From assembly GCA_003254885.1 (NCBI GenBank), contig QANT01008223.1:1-64000 (forward strand): a stretch of 64,000 nt of DNA, given 5' to 3'. Source of the DNA: Purshia tridentata. Taxonomy: Eukaryota > Streptophyta > Magnoliopsida > Rosales > Rosaceae. The notes under the pieces are model-generated. The model had not been told where the DNA came from and searched no databases. It saw only the letters and a list, made by a program, of their open reading frames with translations. Shown here one piece after another: positions 1 to 13,210 of the stretch; positions within the stretch are counted from its first letter, which is position 1; every line of letters starts with the position of its first letter. Both the position numbers and the translations under genes were made by a program.

Positions 1-1721
1 ATCTGGAAAAAAATGAACCTCTGCAAGAATTATTATATAAACTTCCAACAGATGGAGTCTTATACCAAATGATATTGGTGAGGAGCTCCAAGGTATGGGT
101 GATGCGTGAAGGGGTGTTGCGAGGTGAAGAGCACCTGGCTAGGGGGCTGGGTTGGGCGGGAGAAGGGAGCTGCGAGGAAGAAGGGATTTAGGTGGGTGTG
201 GGTGGGGAGGAACTGAAGAAGAACCAGAAAAAAAAAAATGGTATTTTTAAGTATTTTTTTTCTTAGTTTACTGCAAATTTGTAAATGGATTTTGGAGTTT
301 GGGGTTTGGAAAGAAAAAGAAGAAGAAGAAGAATCTGGGTGCAATTGTGCAAGCAAATACAGGAAGAAGAACAAGAAAGAAAAAGAAAAAAAATTGTAGG
401 GGTTGTTTTTTCTTATTTTTTGATAATATTGTGTTGTTTTTTATTTTTTATTTTGTGTTGATTTTTTAATATTTTTTTTGTTTATTGTTTTTTTAATTGA
501 ATTTTTGGGTTTTTTTATTTATTATTATTAATTTTTTATAAAAAAAATGAAAAATTAACGGAGAGGTTGACGGATTTAACGGTAGACCCTTGATTGAAAC
601 AAACCAATAAATATAGTCCTCAATTGGAACAACTTGAAATTCGCATCCTTAATTGCAAAACGGGGTATAATTATAGTCCTTTTGCTAAAATTTTCCCTTT
701 ATTTTATTACTTGTTCCCCAAAATGTTGCTAATATCTTCATCTGAAAAATTACTCTGGCAAAAGAAAAGATGAAACGATGAGTTCAATTAAGTCACTTCC
801 AAATTAGACCAAAAAGTATATTAGTTTATACTAAATAATTTGTTTTCACATTAGAGACGACTGCCGACCTCTTGCCCTTGTCTTTCTTAATACTTTAAAT
901 TTTAATTTCTAAATTTTATAATAATAATGTCATCTTAAAAATAAAAAATAAAAAAAGAGAATAAACGAGTGCACTGAACAAATTCACAGACGGCCCTGGA
1001 TTAGAGAGTTGTGCAACTATAGGAAATTTAGCATAGCTGCTGTTTTTAGTTCTTTTATTAGCTTCCATTAACATGATAGCATGCTGCATAAGTGCAACAA
1101 TAAGTGGACATAAGTGCTATCACCATCATAACCAGGCTACTCAATACAATTGACATAATGTTCTTGGATATACTTTATTAACATGAGCTCCAAATCCTTA
1201 TTAGATCTCACATCCTTATCAGATTATGTTAGAAACTATGATTTAGCAACAATCAATTGATGACTTGCATCTCCAGAGCAATAACATCAGCTACACAGCT
1301 AACAATACAATTGAAGGATAAATTAGCACCACACTTGCACCAACATTGGCAAATTTGATTTGTGCATGCCACGCAATTTGCCACCAGAACAAGCCAAAGC
1401 AATCTTCCCGTGTACTCCCGGATCTTACCTTCTGCAATCATACCAAAGGAATCATCCTGGCCAGCATACTTCAAACTTTGTTTTTGGCTCATCTATAATC
1501 TGAGGTTGATCCATGATAAACAATCTGCAACTGGTCCAAAAGAAATTAAAAGCTGATTACATCCACTCACGATGAAAAGAAAACGACCCAGGAACTTTTT
1601 TAGTATAATTTACAGAACAGAACAAAGAGAGATTGGTTGTATGGGTTGCTTGACAATGTTGCATAATAGATTCTAACAGGCGATGAAGGGAAAGAAAATG
1701 GTACAAACCTTGACAAGAGCT
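1..1721. other. Intergenic, no gene seen
   Basis: AT-rich sequence without a convincing coding frame. Positions 230-560 are dominated by T-runs. Positions 555-700 have the look of a dispersed noncoding repeat, but I cannot name a family. The reading frames on either strand here have no recognisable domain. Confidence 0.5.
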
Positions 1722-3862
1722 TCAGCAAAGAAAAATTTGAAACTTTGATTTTGCATTTCCCACATCAAAATAGTTGACATCAACTGCAACCTCCCCAAGA
1801 TCATCTGACCAGCACCAATTAAAAATTGTATTTTCTTAGTCTTCTGGAACTTATTTTAAAAGGAAAAAAATGGTATATCATAAGTTCAAACTTCCCAAAA
1901 CAGAGTGGAATTGAAAATGATAAATGAAAGTTCAAACCTTCATAGATAGTCCTTGCATAATTTACATATTTGGGAATGAGATCTCTATATATGATTCCTT
2001 CTGGATGGGCATCCAACACCACCAGGACACCTGAAAATCAGTAGGCCATATTACATAACTTTTATTACAAATGAAATAACCTATATTTCATTTTGAATAA
2101 CTCATCAAAACATGTGTTCATCGACACTGAAACTTTGACAACTTCTTTAAATTAGTTAGGAAAAGGTACCTGGTGCTAGCCAAGCTTTCGTTGAATTGCT
2201 TGGAAATGGAGCCAACCAGAGGATATTTCGCAAGTTCATTGAATCGTCATATGTCACATTAGACCCTAAAAGAGGTGATATTAGAACAGGTACAAATAAA
2301 ATTTCACTACAAGGTCTTACCATATTATCTGACCAATTGTAAATTTGTAATTACTTAATAATATATGATTAACCTAAAATTTTGAGGGACCAGTTAGTAA
2401 TGGTTCTAAAAATGAGGATTTCACTTTAGCTTCCTTCTTGACAGAACAGTTATAGTATTTGTGAACCTTAAAACTGAATTTAAAAGCAATATACTCAAAC
2501 AGATTTTAAAAATAGCAAAAATTAAAGATGTTATTTGGGGAAGATTACCTATTTGACAGTAGCCCATGTTGTATGGAAATACTTCCTTATCATATGCGGG
2601 GTATTCTTTGGCATGGAACCTGCCAAACACAAAAATATATATTCTTAAAAGGACAAATGATCGGTAAGCATGTTAGTTGCGCTTGTGTAACTAACATCTC
2701 ATATGCACATCCTTTCGTAGTACCAACAATATAAGAAAGGATGTAGTGAGAAAGATGCCAACTTACAATATACCAAGTCGTCCAGTGTCTATGGCAAGAA
2801 AAAGGTGGCCATGGAATAAATCATAGCGACTCAATGACACATTCAACCCAACAGTGGGACCCCGGGCAAGAATAAGTTGAAATAAAAATTCAAGATATGA
2901 ATTCAACTCCTGCAGTTAGACAAAGAACACTATTTCAATTTCAAAGAGAGTTAATTTCATGACTAGATTAACACAAAAACTTGAAGTTTCATTGCTTTGA
3001 TGCAGACCTGACCTCACTTATGAAGCGTCTCCCATATGGCGTTCTAGTAAGCTCGCATCGGTTCTCTTTTGATCCTTCAACATCAGGTACCTAATACAAC
3101 AATGAAGCCCAATTACAGAAATATCATGGCATTGCAAGAAATACAACTTGTAAGCACTCCACAACAATTTATCAGAATGATGCTCCACCAAAGTTAAATT
3201 TTGAGCAAATTTTACACTTACCCAGGGAAAACCAGTGAAGCACTTTTAGACAAAACATAGAAACGCACATATAAGCATAAAACGCATATACATGGGCAAT
3301 TACTAAAGGCAAATATGGGAAATTGAGGTTGCGGGGATTGCAAATATGGGAAATTACTAAAAGCAAAGATGAAAAAGAAACTAACAGTAATCATAGTGGG
3401 ATCCAAAGCGCGTTGAATAGCAGCTGGGTCTCCACCAGAGTCAACAGCAAGGCGAGCCAGCTCCAAAACTGGCTCAGGAGGCCACCAAACGAGCTCATCC
3501 TCCTTCTCTCGTTGGCACAGACCACCCTTTTGCTCCAAGCTTAAGACTTTTCTATTGGAATAGTTTTCTGGGACCATTTTGTTCACATTTGGCGTAAAGG
3601 GTACGAGGAATTTGAAGCAAGAAGTGAGTTGTTGGGCCACAAGGGGGTCAATGGTTGAAGACTGGGACTTTGAGCCTAGCAGAGAGAGCAGGTCTGCCGG
3701 GGTGGCTTTGGGAGATGGAGTTGGTGAAGATTTTTTGAGAAAGATTGGGGAATAAGAAGAGGAGTGTGAGAAGGAGTACGAAGCTGTGATGGAGAGGGAG
3801 AGGAGGACTGATAATCTGAGGGAGCCAGGGAGCTTCCCCATCTGCGCTCTTCCTCTCTTCAT
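1722..3862 (-). CDS. Conserved plant protein of unknown function, 7 exons
   Basis: Seven exons join in frame on the minus strand: 3386-3862, 3013-3090, 2767-2909, 2549-2619, 2170-2265, 1938-2030 and 1722-1804, giving 346 residues. All introns are GT-AG. A second in-frame Met at residue 8 (3841) is followed by a hydrophobic, Ser-rich stretch that could be a signal or transit peptide. The body is well conserved in style: WWPPEPVLELARLAVDSGG near residue 127, then PYGRRFISEELNSYLEF, GHLFLAIDTGRLG, NILWLAPFPSNSTKAWLAPG and VVLDAHPEGIIYRDLIPKYV. I recognise no catalytic motif or named domain. The even exon structure and long open frames argue for a real gene. The function is unknown to me, and which of the two starts is used is not settled. 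Confidence 0.8.
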
Positions 3863-3994
3863 GAATCATACGTTTTGAGTCTTATAGTGGAATTTAATTT
3901 TGGAATACTATATATTTTATTTTTCAAGTCCAAATTGCAATTTAATTTTTGTCCCATAGATTGAGCCATGTTCAACTTCAACCTTGCTATAATT

Positions 3995-4045
3995 GAATTT
4001 GTTCAATTATCTTACCCAAAAAAAAAAAAGGAATTTGTTCAATTA
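3995..4045. repeat. Mini-insertion with oligo(A) between 15-bp direct repeats
   Basis: The 15-mer gaatttgttcaatta occurs at 3995-4009 and again at 4031-4045. Between them lie 21 bases: a short TCTTACCC leader, a run of twelve A and a G. The layout is that of a target-site duplication around a tiny poly(A)-ended insert. Confidence 0.6.
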
Positions 4046-5894
4046 AAGTTGGTATGTACAGCTTTAAAAAGCCTTAATACAATAAATTTTGGGGTACCTT
4101 GCAATCTACGGACGTAAGGCTATCAGTGTTGCTCTTTTGAATGAGAAAATCATGATTCAACAAAATACCATCATTATTAGAGAGATCAGTGAGATATTAT
4201 ACTAGGTAAAATTATCTGTGACACCAAGCTTGCTGCCTCCCTTTGACTGAAATATAAACAACAGATTGTATCAATTTCGGATATTCAGTGCAATGAACAG
4301 GAAGATATTTGAGCGTTTGAGATCAAAAGTTATCGGAGACTAAACCGTCCATCAAACGCAACCATAAGAAACTCATATCCAACATCTTCTACACGTCCAA
4401 TTGTTAAGTATTTTGTCCATGAACTCTTAACACCACCACCAAGTCATTCATTCTCCATATTTCAGAAGATTTAGGAACTCTACTTATAAATTGATAGGAC
4501 AAAAGAACAATGGATTCCTTCCACACTGCAAGGCTTCTATAACTTCCATCTCTCTTATAGAGACTATCCAAAAATGATATATCATGAAATAACTCTTAAA
4601 CACTCATATCAAATGAAAGGATGGCTTCCTAGTTCCTTATTCCCTTGAAGAACATATGAGAAGGAGTCCACGAAACAGGACTTGTGATATCACTCTCCAA
4701 GAATTAGAACGCAAGGTGTATACTTCTGCTCTTAAAGGACGATAATCCAAAGCCCCTGACATAAAAGTTACAATTCTAACAACCTTGTAATCTTTAGCTT
4801 TGTAATCTACAAGATAAAATTTTAAAAGCCAAAAAAAAATTGTTCATAAGGACTGCTATGCTCTTAGTCATATGAGAAGACCCTCAAACATGAAACATCA
4901 TCCGGAAATAGAAAACTTTATCATAACATTATTTTGAAAATTCTACAGCGCTTCAATAAAGAACATAAAAAGTGTCACTGTGTAACTTTCAAGCCTGTTT
5001 GTGCACCCTCTGGAATGTTCCAGAGGCAATTCAATTTGGCATCACTATTCAATCTCTTCTTCCATCCAAACCTTGCTCATAATCAGCTCTCTCTCTCATT
5101 CCAGCAATTTATACTCCCCATATGATGATTTGACACTCTTTACATTAATGCTTCAACCAATATTCAAAAGATTCCAACAAGTGACCAACATGTAATAACT
5201 TCTAATGATTTCCTACACCAAGAAGAAGCATTCAATCAGAAATCCAGTTAAGAGATTCTCACTACCAAAAATATTATTAAAATATAACCAAAATAAAATT
5301 AAATATCCACACTATATTGAAACCTTCTACAATAACCATGCTGGTAATTTTCAGACCCAAAATTAAGCCATTAAACATTAAAAAAGCAAGTTAAGAGTTT
5401 TTATGTGTAAATCTCATATTGGTGGGTCATTTCTGAAATGAGAGCATGTGAAAGACTTGGTCGTACAACTTTGACATTATCATAAAGTTTTAGCTACAAC
5501 AGTACCTAACATGTACAAATATTACATGGCTGAATCCCAAATAACAACTAGTTGAGCAGCATGGTAACCTGTGCCCTTCATATAATGTCCACATTGGAAA
5601 TTCAATTCAGAATACACCCAGACAAATGCATGCATAAATACAACATTCTTCTGAAAATAACTCAGGTTTCTAACAAAAAAATGCAAAGACAACCATAACT
5701 TGACCCAAAAATATGGCAAAATTATCTACAACAATTATTCATTCTCCCACAGTCCCACTTAATAAAAGCACTTGGTTGTGTAAATATGATTTTCCATCAA
5801 CTTTTTACAGATAATGGTATTGTGAGTATTGAGCCATATCATTGCTACGTAAAGAAAAGTAAACTTACCTATTGTCAACATTGTCCATTATAGA
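4046..5894. other. Intergenic between the unknown gene and CLPR3
   Basis: No coding frame with a recognisable domain. The sequence is AT-rich and unique-looking. It holds the downstream flanks of CLPR3 and the promoter side of the unknown gene. Confidence 0.5.
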
Positions 5895-7717
5895 TTAAAG
5901 TTCATCTACAACTTTGACACCAGCATTCTTGTCCCATTCCTCAGGAGAGGCTACATCTGCCATTATCTTCTCTTGACCACGCCAAAGGATCTGCATGCAG
6001 TATTCCCACCCTAGATCAGTCAACTTTTCACAACTAGAGAAGAAACAGGGTACATAAGACAATCTAAAAAGAGCACCACCATAAGGACTTACCTTGTCAA
6101 TCACCCCAAATTCTTTAGCAGTTGTAGAATCCATATAAAATGGTCTTCTCATCACATTAGATACAGCCTCCACTGACTAATAAAACAATCATATGATACA
6201 ATAAGTTTCCTTGATTTTTGCTCATATAGCAATTAAATCTTATAAAAAGAGCTTACATTTCCTGTGTGCTTGGCCAGAAGTTCTACAAGAGTGTCCCTAT
6301 TTGTTATTACCTGCAAAAGAATTTCCAGCAATGTTGAAATTTCCAAAACCTGTAAACTATAACTTGAATTTAAAAGCTTATGACCTTATAAATGAAATCT
6401 TATGTCAGTGCTCAGTCAATTTCTATCATTGTATTGCATAATGAACAGATAATAATGATTTATTTGAAACCTTTCTATTTCAACTCCTACAAATGAGTGC
6501 AGAGACCAATCAAATAACCAGATAAGAACAAGGAATGAAGAAGATATTAATGGCGAAAAGTAATAATAGTGAGACTGACCTCTTTTGCACGAATAAGAAC
6601 ATCACTAGCAGGCATCAGTCCCGACGATGGGACACGAGGCTGCTGGATCATGGCTGAAACAGGATTGCAGGAAATTACGAAAATTTTTAAGGTCTGAGAT
6701 TGAAAATTTAAAATTCCAAATGCATCGTACCTTTGGCATGTGGCATCATGAATCGTTTGCCCTTAGTTCCTGCTGAAAGCAATAGACAAGCTTGACCTAT
6801 AGCAGCCCCAACTGCAACCGTGTGTATCTGAACAAACCACAACATGTCAACAAATATGTAATAAGGTAAAAGGTAGAACATCCATATCATATTCAAATGC
6901 ATATCAATTTCCTACTTTTCAATGCCCAAGTTCCTTATCGCATGCAGTTCCACAGGCAGTTCAGGGTGTAAGAAGAGGGAGATCAGAAAGTTAATATATG
7001 TGCACATTTTCCTACTTTTCTCACCTCATTTTTCAACTGCATCATTGCATCATAGATAGCAAACCCCTCTGACTCCATGCCAACCTGAATAATAAGCATT
7101 TGGAATACATGAAATAGAATAATTCGTAGAGAGAGAGAGAGAGAGAGAGAGAGATCATATCATATGTATCATATTTTGAGCATTAACACCACACTTACTG
7201 TTTCACCATCATCACGAGTTGTTCCCGTAGAATTTATATAAATATATATTGGCTGTTTAGGATCCATCCATTGCAGATACATCAATTCCGCAACAACAAG
7301 CTCTGTGACTGCTGGCACTAACTGAAACATAGAAGGAATTTTTAACAGATTTCACAAAATGGAAGAAAAAAGTAAGACTGATTAAAACCAACTATGAATA
7401 GATTTTTGCCTCCCAAATCATTTAGTCATATCTTTCCCTCTAGAAGGTCTAGGAGCCACACTGTTAAAAGACAGCAATGGCATCTAGGACCAATATAAAT
7501 GTTAGATTCTAGAACTTACAGGCATGCCAATATAAACTATTCTTCCATGGAGTAGCAATGAAGGCAAGTCTGGAGGTGGCTTCCTTGGCCTATGCTCATT
7601 GTAAGAAACTGATCTTTCCACCTAGTTCAAGCACATAACATCATCAAATTACTAAATAACCAAATAAACGTATACAGTAAATTAATTCAGAGAAAATTTT
7701 ACTTCAATCCTTCAAAC

Positions 7718-7771
<54 letters not shown>

Positions 7772-8059
7772 TTGGGCAGGGGTGGCCATGAGCTTAGGTT
7801 CGTCAAACAAATCCAAGTAGGGAAGAGAGTCAGAATTTTTAGGAGGCGGGTTGAGAAAGGCGTTGGGTGAATTGGCAACCACCGAACTGAGCCTCGAAAG
7901 AAACGGGTCCTTAGGGTTTATCGGAGGGATGGGGATTTTGGCGTTTGTTGCTTTCGCATTAATGGAACAAAATGTTTTAAGATTCCGAATACTTGTTCGA
8001 GCTCTGAGTGACGATGAGGAAGGAGATATTGAAATTGGTAGCTGCAGACAAGTAGCCAT
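5895..8059 (-). CDS. CLPR3: Plastid Clp protease non-catalytic subunit ClpR3
   Basis: Nine exons (7772-8059, 7520-7621, 7199-7321, 7025-7084, 6731-6827, 6580-6653, 6257-6310, 6093-6176, 5895-5990) join in frame to 325 residues, close to the family length. Residues 1 to about 40 are a Ser/Arg-rich chloroplast transit peptide. The ClpP-fold core starts near PPDLPSLLLHGRIVYIGMP. Where catalytic ClpP has GQAASM with its nucleophilic Ser, this protein has AAIGQACLL near residues 199-206, and the catalytic His position reads AMIQQP. It is therefore a ClpR-type inactive subunit of the stromal Clp core ring. From memory it matches Arabidopsis ClpR3 almost throughout, including the C-terminal ILWRGQEKI segment. 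The first intron begins with GTACC followed at once by a long CT tract on the coding strand. Confidence 0.95.
7129..7154. repeat. (GA)n microsatellite in CLPR3 intron 3
   Basis: About 13 GA units in the intron between CLPR3 exons 3 and 4. Confidence 0.9.
7719..7766. repeat. (AG)24 microsatellite at the CLPR3 exon 1 splice donor
   Basis: An uninterrupted AG tract of 48 bases. On the coding (minus) strand it is (CT)24 and starts five bases inside intron 1, immediately after the donor GTACC (exon 1 ends at 7772). Confidence 0.95.
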
Positions 8060-8907
8060 TTGAATCTTCTTCAGTTGAGCTTCTGGGTTTTCTTTTCTCT
8101 GTGGAAGCTTGAAAAAATTAGAGTGGTTGATATTTTTCAGCTTCGTTGAAGTTGAAGAAGGCCTTGGAAGCTTGGCTGGAAATTCGGATGCCGTGGAACA
8201 ACTTGGGATGGATGTTGTTGTGGACTTGTTGTGGGTCCCCGGCTGGCCCAGACAAATGTTGTGTTAAGCCCTTTTAAAGCCCACAAGATCCTGTCCCTTT
8301 TGGCCCAATAAAATTACTTGGCATAGCAGACCTAAAAGAGGGTCTATGCATACCCACCCAGTTACTCAACATACCTAACATCTTTGATTATTTTCTAATT
8401 TTTATTTTAAATTTTATTCTTAGGAAATTGGAAATGTTAAACATCTCTAGCCACTAAAACCATTGATCACATTGACCATAAAATCTCCGAGTTTAATCAA
8501 ACATTTGATTTCATTCTTCTCAATGAGTTGTCCTAAGTGTCAAAGTACCCACTACTATTATTGTAATCCACTAACTCTCATTCTGTAGGTGTCATATAAA
8601 TTTGGAGAGTATACGGTAATCATCAAGTCAAATTGGTCATAGTCTAATATTTGAGCTCCTGTTCTTCAACCATTGCAGTGGGGTTGAAGGACCTCGGAAG
8701 CTATATTATATTATTATATGTAGGGTAGAGGAAGTAGCCAAGTCATTCAATTTAACTGTGCATCCAATTTAACGATCAAATTAGAACTCTACTTAATACC
8801 CAGTAACAATAAAAGAAGAAACATAAAATACATATATAGAAGCATGACTAAAGCATGGTACAATTCTTGCCTTTCTGTTTACTTAACAAACCAACATTGA
8901 AGAACCA
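8060..8907. other. CLPR3 promoter side and LDAP3 3' flank
   Basis: Holds the 5' untranslated leader and promoter of CLPR3 up to about 8250, then AT-rich spacer to the LDAP gene. No additional gene is seen. Confidence 0.5.
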
Positions 8908-10285
8908 TCAATAAACAGCAACATCAGTTTCACCATGACTTGCAACCAAAGGCTCTGATTCAGGCACCTTCTCTCCAAAAACCTTGGCAATTTTCTCCGT
9001 GGGAACCAAAGGCAGATAGGAGGAGACCCTGTACCCCTTGTCTGCAGTGCGTTGCACAGTCTGGTTGTACTTCTCAGAACAATAAGCGGCAGTTGGTACA
9101 ACCATCTCAGCCACCTTTGGGAAGACTGGGAGTTGATTCAGCTTTCTCCAGGCAGAAACAGCACATTGCTCAGCTTTTGGTTCATACTTAGAATACAGCT
9201 CCTTAGCTGTGGGCTCGCACTTGGTGTACACAGATTTAGCAAAGCTTGAGGCAGTGTCCACAACCCCAGCACGCTTGACCTCAGAGGCAACTGCTCGAGC
9301 TGCCTCCGGCGCCTTTTGAGCAGCCGAAAAGGCTTGGGATGAGGCCTGCCTAATCACTGGTGGCACACGGCTGTCCAGCTTGGTCACAGATTCATCAACC
9401 TGAACAAGTTCCAATAACAATTTTATCAGTTACACATTGAACAAAACAAAGTGTTATAAACCAACTTAACTTAGCGACGCATGAAATCGAAAATTAGATG
9501 CAACCCAAGTGTTAAAAGTTGAAGCATCTCAAACCCAGATACCAAAATCAAATTTGTCCCAACTCGAAAATGAAGAGGAAAATTGGACAACAACCCGAAC
9601 AAAACTCAAAGCAAAGCACCCAACTCAATACCCAGATACCAAAATCAAATTGTCGCAATGGTATGTAATAGCCCAATTTTAAATTGAAGACAAATATTGG
9701 ACCGACTCTATCACAATTCATGCAGCCACACGGCCCACACAATAACCGAAATACCATAAGAGCATGAATAAGCCTTAAAACATATAATTTTTGGTACCTT
9801 GCGATCCACGAAGGTGAGGAGGTCGCCAGGGGCAGAATGGTACTTTTGGTAGACAGGTCCGACGACGGTCTTCACCGTTCCCGCGACGGACTCAACGCCA
9901 GGCCTCAAAGGACCAGACCTTTCCTTGGCGTATCCGTACATGTTCGAAAAGCAAACCGCGGCATGAACTGCAGCCACTTGAACAAACTCCAGATACTTGA
10001 GTCTCTGTTGCTCCTCCTCAGACTAAACAAATCAAAAGAATTTAAATAAATGTAAGTAACATTCATAAAAACCACATTGTTCTCGGAATATACAATTCAT
10101 CGACAAATTGATGATAAGAAAAAATGGAAAACAATTACAAAAATCTTGGGTATTTGTTAAAATTCCAAGACATTTCTTGGCAGCCAAACACAATCAATCT
10201 CTATAAAAATATGCCCAAAATTTGATAAAAAATTTATATATATACGTACCATCTGTTGCTGCACGGTTAAATCCTCTTGGGCCAT
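8908..10285 (-). CDS. LDAP3: REF/SRPP-family lipid droplet-associated protein
   Basis: Three exons (10250-10285, 9798-10022, 8908-9399) encode 250 residues. The short first exon gives only [12 protein letters not shown]. The rest is a rubber elongation factor (REF/SRPP) domain: [35 protein letters not shown], then [40 protein letters not shown], and a long amphipathic Ala/Lys-rich helical region. There is no signal peptide or membrane span. Family members coat cytosolic lipid droplets and stabilise them. Three Arabidopsis paralogues exist; the LDAP3 label rests on neighbourhood (RALF and RAD9 follow in both genomes, as I recall) and could be wrong as to paralogue. Confidence 0.9.
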
Positions 10286-13210
10286 AATCAACGCTGTGAA
10301 ATTTCCTCTCGACTTTTGTTTTGTTTGGGAATTGAGAATCTCTTGCAAATGAATTCTTTGTAAAATGTTTGTTGGAGGGTTTGGGAAGACGAAGAGTGTT
10401 TTATAGGAGGAAAACTCTTGGACGGGGAGTCGTTTCGTTTAGCGAAGGAAGCCAACTGTCAAGTCCGCGTTTGTTTTGTTTGCTTAACGAGGAAGTCCCT
10501 CGACGCTGCGCCGTTGACTCCTTCCGAACTAACCGGCTCGGTTAACGCCGTTAAACTACCTGCCATGTATAACGGAAACAATAATGACGTTTTGGACCTT
10601 TTGCCTTTTAGTGGTTGTGATTCGTAGATTCGAGGCGGTGGAGAGAGTTCGAGAAGGTTCTTGGGGTCCACATAAATGTCCCTTCGGGTCAAGGCGATGA
10701 GGCCCACTAAGAATGTGGAGTTTGGGTAGGTTGCGGTCTTTAGACTTGAGATATGAAGTAGGCCTATTTGTTGACTTCTTTGGCCCAAACCAAGATGAGC
10801 CAGCTGTTGTTGGGTAATGGATATAAGCTCCTCCATAAAATTAAGGCCCAAGTGAGAAAAGATCTGATAGAATGGTTCACACGTGCAAAACATCCACCAC
10901 GTGGTCGTCGTGGTGGCCGGCTCTCTGAGAGAGACCCATGAACATATAAAAGGGTTCTTTCAAGACAGACACTTAAACCTAAGGTCAACCCCCAACTCTA
11001 AAATAGTAGCAAAAATTCAATCTTCATTTCACCTGGCTAGTTCAAAGTGATCAGGCTTCCAGTTTTCTGAAGCATTAAATACATTCACATAGCTGCACCA
11101 TCTGGCAGCCCATATGGGGTTTGGGAATCTTCTGACCATAGGGGCTTAAAATGGTTGTTGCAGTCACACTCAGCAACCAAACTAATTTATGGAAGCGGGT
11201 CCACCTTAAAGATTAAACCACAAAGAAAATCGAGTAGCTCATCCCAAATACATTAAAAACCAGTTTTATAACCCAAGTTGGTGGTGCTGTACCCACCAAG
11301 CATTCTTTCCCATATGAATTTCCACCAACTCAGAGATGATGAATATCACAGCAAATGTTAACCACTTTCTTCATTGAAATGGCCATGAGATCATCATCTT
11401 CATTGTCATTTGACTTGTACTTGTAAAACAAGCACTAGAACTCTAAAGCCTAAGTTGTCAAACACCATCTTGTACAATATAAGTAAACAAAGAGGGGATG
11501 AAAGTTGAAGGTTTCGAACTTCGAACCTCATAAAACCAGATTCTTAATACCGTTAAAGTTTTTAAGTTTTGGGGCCTATAGATTGTTTGACATGACTAAG
11601 TATCTCATCCATTTGTCCGAAAAGAATCCACCTTTTTATAGCTAACAGGTAAAGTCATGTATCAAAACTCTACCTAAGCTATTCTAACCTTCAATAATGG
11701 AAGAAAAAGATACCAGCAGTCTAAAATGGGAGATCTTGGAGGGTCCTTGTTGCTTATGTTATATCTTTGGCAAAGGGGACCACAGCTAGCTTTAATTTGA
11801 CCTATGTTTGTAGGATGTGATAAATGACCTATCAGTAACAAACCAACATACACGTACAAAATTTAAAGCAAGAGAATTCAAATCATGGGGATCATCTTTT
11901 AATAGCTCATATCCCCATTACAATTCAGATGGAAGACTTTAATACTCAGCAGCTTTCATATGATAATGAAAAGGGTGAAGCAATTTAGACCCTCTTGGCT
12001 TATGAGTTATGACCATTATGATTATGATGACAGGGAGCGCATAGTTCCCACAGAGCTTGGTGGGTCAAGTTGTCATAGACCTTTACTTCACCAACAGGTA
12101 ACTCATCCACCAAACACATCTACAATGCATTAAGCAACATAAATAAGCTGTACTCTCCTTACAAAATGCTTTGCCAGCACAACTTAAGTACAAAATCTAC
12201 ACTGTCCGGCCTATGCTCATACCATGTAAGCATAGCTCTAACCTTGAATAAGTCCAAATTTCACAGAAGCATGTACAAATAAACTTTTACGTCCCTATTA
12301 CATTTGTATTTGGCATACCCATCTATTCCGTCTTCTAGCCAAAAGTAAAGAAACAGATTTAATTGTCCCTCTTGCATGTACATCATTTTCCCTACCCTCA
12401 CTTTAAAGTGAGAAGCTTTAGTTTAATGGACCTTGAATTCTCCAAAAAGAAAAGGAAAATCCAACATGGAAAACCATGATATTCTTACTACAGGAAAACA
12501 ATTTTGAATCAAATGAGATCCTCCAGAGGCCAAAGGCAAACAAAGGAAAATAAAATTCTCACTCCCAACCATTTGATTGAGTTTATCTGTAGACTGCCTT
12601 TTCCCCTTTGCAAATCATCTTTATTGTCATCACACAACTCAAAAATTCATCATTTTTCTCTCTTGTTACTTTTACCCTCACTTTTTTATTTCTTATTCTA
12701 CCCTCTATGCCTTCCTATGTTATTTTCTTGGTTGCCTTCTTCTTTTCCAAGAAGAAAAGGAAAAGGAACCAGCAGTCAAATTTGAAAGAGGGATTTTTTA
12801 CAGCTAACACACATCCCAGTACTAACCATGGGAGAAAAGGAGGGATAAAATATCAAACAACAGTTTGAATAACCAACTAGCAAACTACAATTCAAGAAAA
12901 AAAGATAACTTCATCTTGATTATATGTGTGTCTGTGTGTGTGATGATATCCACAAAGGTATATCTATATACAAACAAGCACAAAAATATTGGGGATTAAT
13001 CACAGATCTTTCCACCAAAAACAGAAAACCCAAAAAATTTGAAGAAAAGAATAACAATAATGAATCTTTTACAGAGATATTCAAATATGATTATAACATC
13101 AACATTTCCATTAATAATAACAACAATGACACATCACCTCCAAACCCTCGTCCTCCCCCTTTGTTCATGTATAACAATCAAACTCATTTCCAAAAAAACA
13201 AAAGAAAAAA
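10286..13210. other. Intergenic between LDAP3 and RALF
   Basis: Positions 10286-11000 are relatively GC-rich and hold the LDAP promoter. A TATA-like aacatataaaag lies near 10938, but no transcript can be assigned to it. From 11000 to 13210 there is AT-rich spacer and the RALF 3' flank. Overlapping reading frames near 12500-13200 are low-complexity and not credible genes. Confidence 0.45.

Noticed and set aside
1253-1556. Frames on both strands after the unknown gene, considered as extra exons
   Set aside because: The seven-exon model already ends in frame at 1722; joining these frames needs a different phase and gives no added motif.
10418-10988. Several overlapping frames in the LDAP promoter region
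   Set aside because: They overlap on both strands in a GC-richer stretch; none has a domain or a credible gene structure.
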